From assembly GCA_003240855.1 (NCBI GenBank), contig QFNN01000125.1:1-8163 (forward strand): DNA of 8,163 nt, written 5' to 3'. Made by a program: the position numbers and the translations under genes. The stretch comes from Sphingomonas sanxanigenens (GTDB lineage: Bacteria > Pseudomonadota > Alphaproteobacteria > Sphingomonadales > Sphingomonadaceae). Shown piece by piece: positions 6,917-8,163 of the stretch. The notes under the pieces are model-generated. The model made no database searches, was not told the DNA's origin, and saw nothing but the letters and a program-made list of their open reading frames with translations. Within the stretch, counting starts at the first letter, position 1; the number at the start of each line of letters is the position of its first letter.

Positions 6917-7290
6917 GTGACGGCGCTGCAGGTGTCGTCGACGCCGGAAACGACAGCCGGCGCTTCCAAAGCCGTGGTTGACCGGCGCTCTCGCCCCATC
7001 TTCAGAACCGACCTGCGTACCCGCGCTGGACGTCTGCTCAATCCTGAAAAGAGAGCCCTCTTCGACGCCGATACGGTTTCCCGTTGCCCACCGATAAACA
7101 GCATCGACGAAAGCAAGCACGATCGTTTGGCCGCATTCCGCTGGGGCTCGGGACAAAGCCCAGCGAGGTTGCCGGTCTTGTCAACTTTTTCGCCGCTGAC
7201 CGCGCAGGCAGCATTACAGGTACGGAATAGGTGATCTATGGTGCGACCGTTCTGACGGTGGGAAGGCCTGGGAAGCGGTCGGCCCGTTAG
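6917..7290 (+). pseudogene. Remnant of a short-chain dehydrogenase/reductase (C-terminal half)
   Basis: The clearest part is at 7129-7227: GRIPLGLGTKPSEVAGLVNFF followed by AADRAGSITGTE, the typical SDR C-terminal region. It then runs into an in-frame TAG (7228-7230), beyond which VIYGATV continues the expected VIDGG-like ending; the frame closes at 7288-7290. Upstream, in another frame, GASKAVVDR near 6959-6985 resembles the segment around the catalytic Lys of the YxxxK motif (K at 6968-6970, the Tyr position occupied by Ala), and FRTDLRTRAGR the following DLK.RGIRVN region. The distance between the two segments (about 56 codons) fits the family. The N-terminal Rossmann half with the cofactor glycines is missing. 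At least one frameshift, one stop and a truncation make it non-functional. The upstream part of the assignment is less certain than the end. Confidence 0.6.
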
Positions 7291-7391
7291 ACAAGCGTAT
7301 ATCTGCTCCGTTTTAGAAGTTTGGGGCGCCAACGCTTTGCCGCCGCGCACGAAAGATAAGCAGACTGGCTATCAGCCTCCCCCATTGTCTA

Positions 7392-7403
7392 GGGTCAGGA
7401 CCC
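7392..7403. repeat. Putative left terminal repeat of the IS5-family element
   Basis: GGGTC-AG-GACCC is a 5-bp perfect dyad with a 2-nt centre at the presumed outer end of the element. Its partner at the right end is beyond the window, so only the internal symmetry can be verified. Confidence 0.45.
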
Positions 7404-7695
7404 ATTGATATGATTGGATTTGTGCGATTCAAGCTCCGCGAGGAGACTGGAATTGAGTGACCTGCACTGGCTGAGGGACGAGCAGATGGCGCGGCTCGAT
7501 CCGTATTTTCCGAAGAGCCACGGCAAGCCGCGGGTTGACGATCGCCGGGTATTGAGCGGGATCATCTTCGTCAATCGCAACGGGCTGCGCTGGCGCGATG
7601 CGCCGAAGGACTATGGGCCACACAAGACGCTGTACAACCGCTGGAAACGGTGGGGCGACAAGGGCGTCTTCCTTCGGATGATGGAAGGTCTGGCG

Positions 7696-7701
7696 CCCCC
7701 C
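7696..7701 (+). other. C6 run at first transposase frame change
   Basis: In the upstream frame the codons are GCG CCC CCC AAG. A one-base backward slip on the C run gives CAA GCT and leads into the frame coding KTVMIDATY. IS5-family elements with two overlapping frames are known to use such slippage, so this could be a programmed -1 site; a single C deletion would look the same. Confidence 0.45.
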
Positions 7702-7775
7702 AAGCTTCCGAATGTAAGACCGTCATGATCGACGCGACCTATTTGAAAGCCCACCGCACGGCATCGAGCCTGCGG

Positions 7776-7787
7776 AAAAAAAGGGGG
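7776..7787 (+). other. A7G5 run at second transposase frame change
   Basis: Seven A followed by five G mark the place where the reading moves from the KTVMIDATYLKAHR frame to the RLIGRTKGG frame. The needed change is +1 (or -2), opposite to the usual -1 slip on A6G runs. Compared with the family pattern SLRxKKGG.GRLIG, two bases seem to be missing, so a deletion is more likely than recoding. Confidence 0.5.
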
Positions 7788-8163
7788 TCCGGGACGCCTG
7801 ATCGGGCGCACCAAAGGCGGCATGAACACCAAGCTTCATGCCGTCACCGATGCAAACGGCCGTCCGATCAGCTTCTTCATAACCGCTGGTCAGGTCAGTG
7901 ATTATATCGGTGCGGCCGCCCTGTTGGACGAACTTGCCAAAGCCCAATGGCTGCTCGCCGATCGTGGCTATGATGCCGACTGGTTCCGCGACGCCTTGCA
8001 GGAAAAGGGGATCACACCCTGCATCCCGGGCCGGAAATCCAGGAGCAAGCCCGTCAAATACGACAAGCGCCGCTACAAACGCGGTAACCGCATCGAGATC
8101 ATGTTCGGTCGCCTCAAGGACTGGCGACGGGTCGCGACCCGCTACGACAGGTGCCCAAACACC

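Larger units (their letters stand above)
7392..8163 (+). mobile_element. IS5-family insertion sequence, left part (continues past window)
   Basis: The left boundary is placed where a terminal-looking sequence begins: GGGTCAGGACCC (7392-7403), with TA or CTAG just before it (7389-7392), as expected for the TA/YTAR target sites of this family. The transposase gene starts about 60 nt inside. The right end, its inverted repeat and the target duplication are outside the window, so the boundary is not confirmed. The element lies downstream of the decayed dehydrogenase, marking a rearranged locus. Confidence 0.75.
7453..8163 (+). pseudogene. IS5-family transposase with two frame changes, cut by window end
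   Basis: DDE transposase. The first frame (TTG at 7453, with AGGAG 7 nt upstream, to the stop at 7726-7728) gives the N-terminal LSDLHWLRDEQMARL...PKSHGKPRVDDRRVLSG region, with NGLRWRDAPKDYGPHKTLYNRW. The protein continues in the -1 frame from about 7698 (KTVMIDATYLKAHRTASSLR), then returns to the first frame after about 7782 (RLIGRTKGGMNTKLHAVTDANG through RYDRCPNT at the edge). Catalytic residues are visible: D in MIDATY (7731-7733), D in LLADRGYD (7960-7962) and E in RIEIMFGRLKDWRR (8095-8097). The first change may be programmed frameshifting; the second looks like a 2-nt loss. If only the first is programmed, this copy is dead. About 20 C-terminal residues are missing beyond the window. 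Confidence 0.8.

Noticed and set aside
6886..7350. Minus-strand 154-aa open frame
   Set aside because: Overlaps the dehydrogenase remnant on the other strand; no family resemblance, and Arg/Ser-rich composition typical of a shadow frame.

Overview
The window looks like chromosome or large-replicon DNA from an alphaproteobacterial sphingomonad (Sphingobium, Sphingomonas or Novosphingobium type). This rests on the GC-rich composition, the style of the FecI/FecR/TonB-receptor proteins, and an IS5-family transposase very like those common in sphingomonads. The genus is inferred from protein style, not from a marker gene.

Layout. Bases 1-400 carry no convincing gene. They begin with a perfect 13-bp inverted repeat (2-14 / 46-58). 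From 5646 down to 401 runs a minus-strand cell-surface-signalling cassette in the order fecI-like ECF sigma factor (4855-5379), fecR-like anti-sigma factor (3891-4850), FecA-type TonB-dependent receptor with an N-terminal STN signalling domain (1384-3762), and a secreted NHL-type beta-propeller protein (401-1381). The propeller start codon lies 2 nt after the receptor stop. Upstream of both the sigma gene and the receptor gene lies the same 13-base sequence TCACGGAAATGTA (minus strand), which contains the GGAAAT core expected of a FecI-type -35 element. The simplest reading is that a ligand binds the receptor outside, the STN domain signals to FecR, FecR releases FecI, and FecI transcribes both its own gene and the receptor-propeller pair.

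Upstream of this cassette, on the same strand, is an independent membrane-anchored diguanylate cyclase (5647-6849). It has an intact GGEEF signature but no RxxD inhibitory site. A perfect 14-bp palindrome and a TAGAAT -10-like hexamer lie just before it. Divergent from it is a decayed C-terminal half of a short-chain dehydrogenase (about 6917-7290, frameshifted, with an in-frame stop). The window ends inside an IS5-family insertion sequence (from about 7392) whose transposase changes reading frame twice.

The least explained part is the STN-receptor plus secreted beta-propeller pair, translationally linked and apparently under FecI control. The propeller's role is unknown, and it is the best candidate here for an undescribed component.
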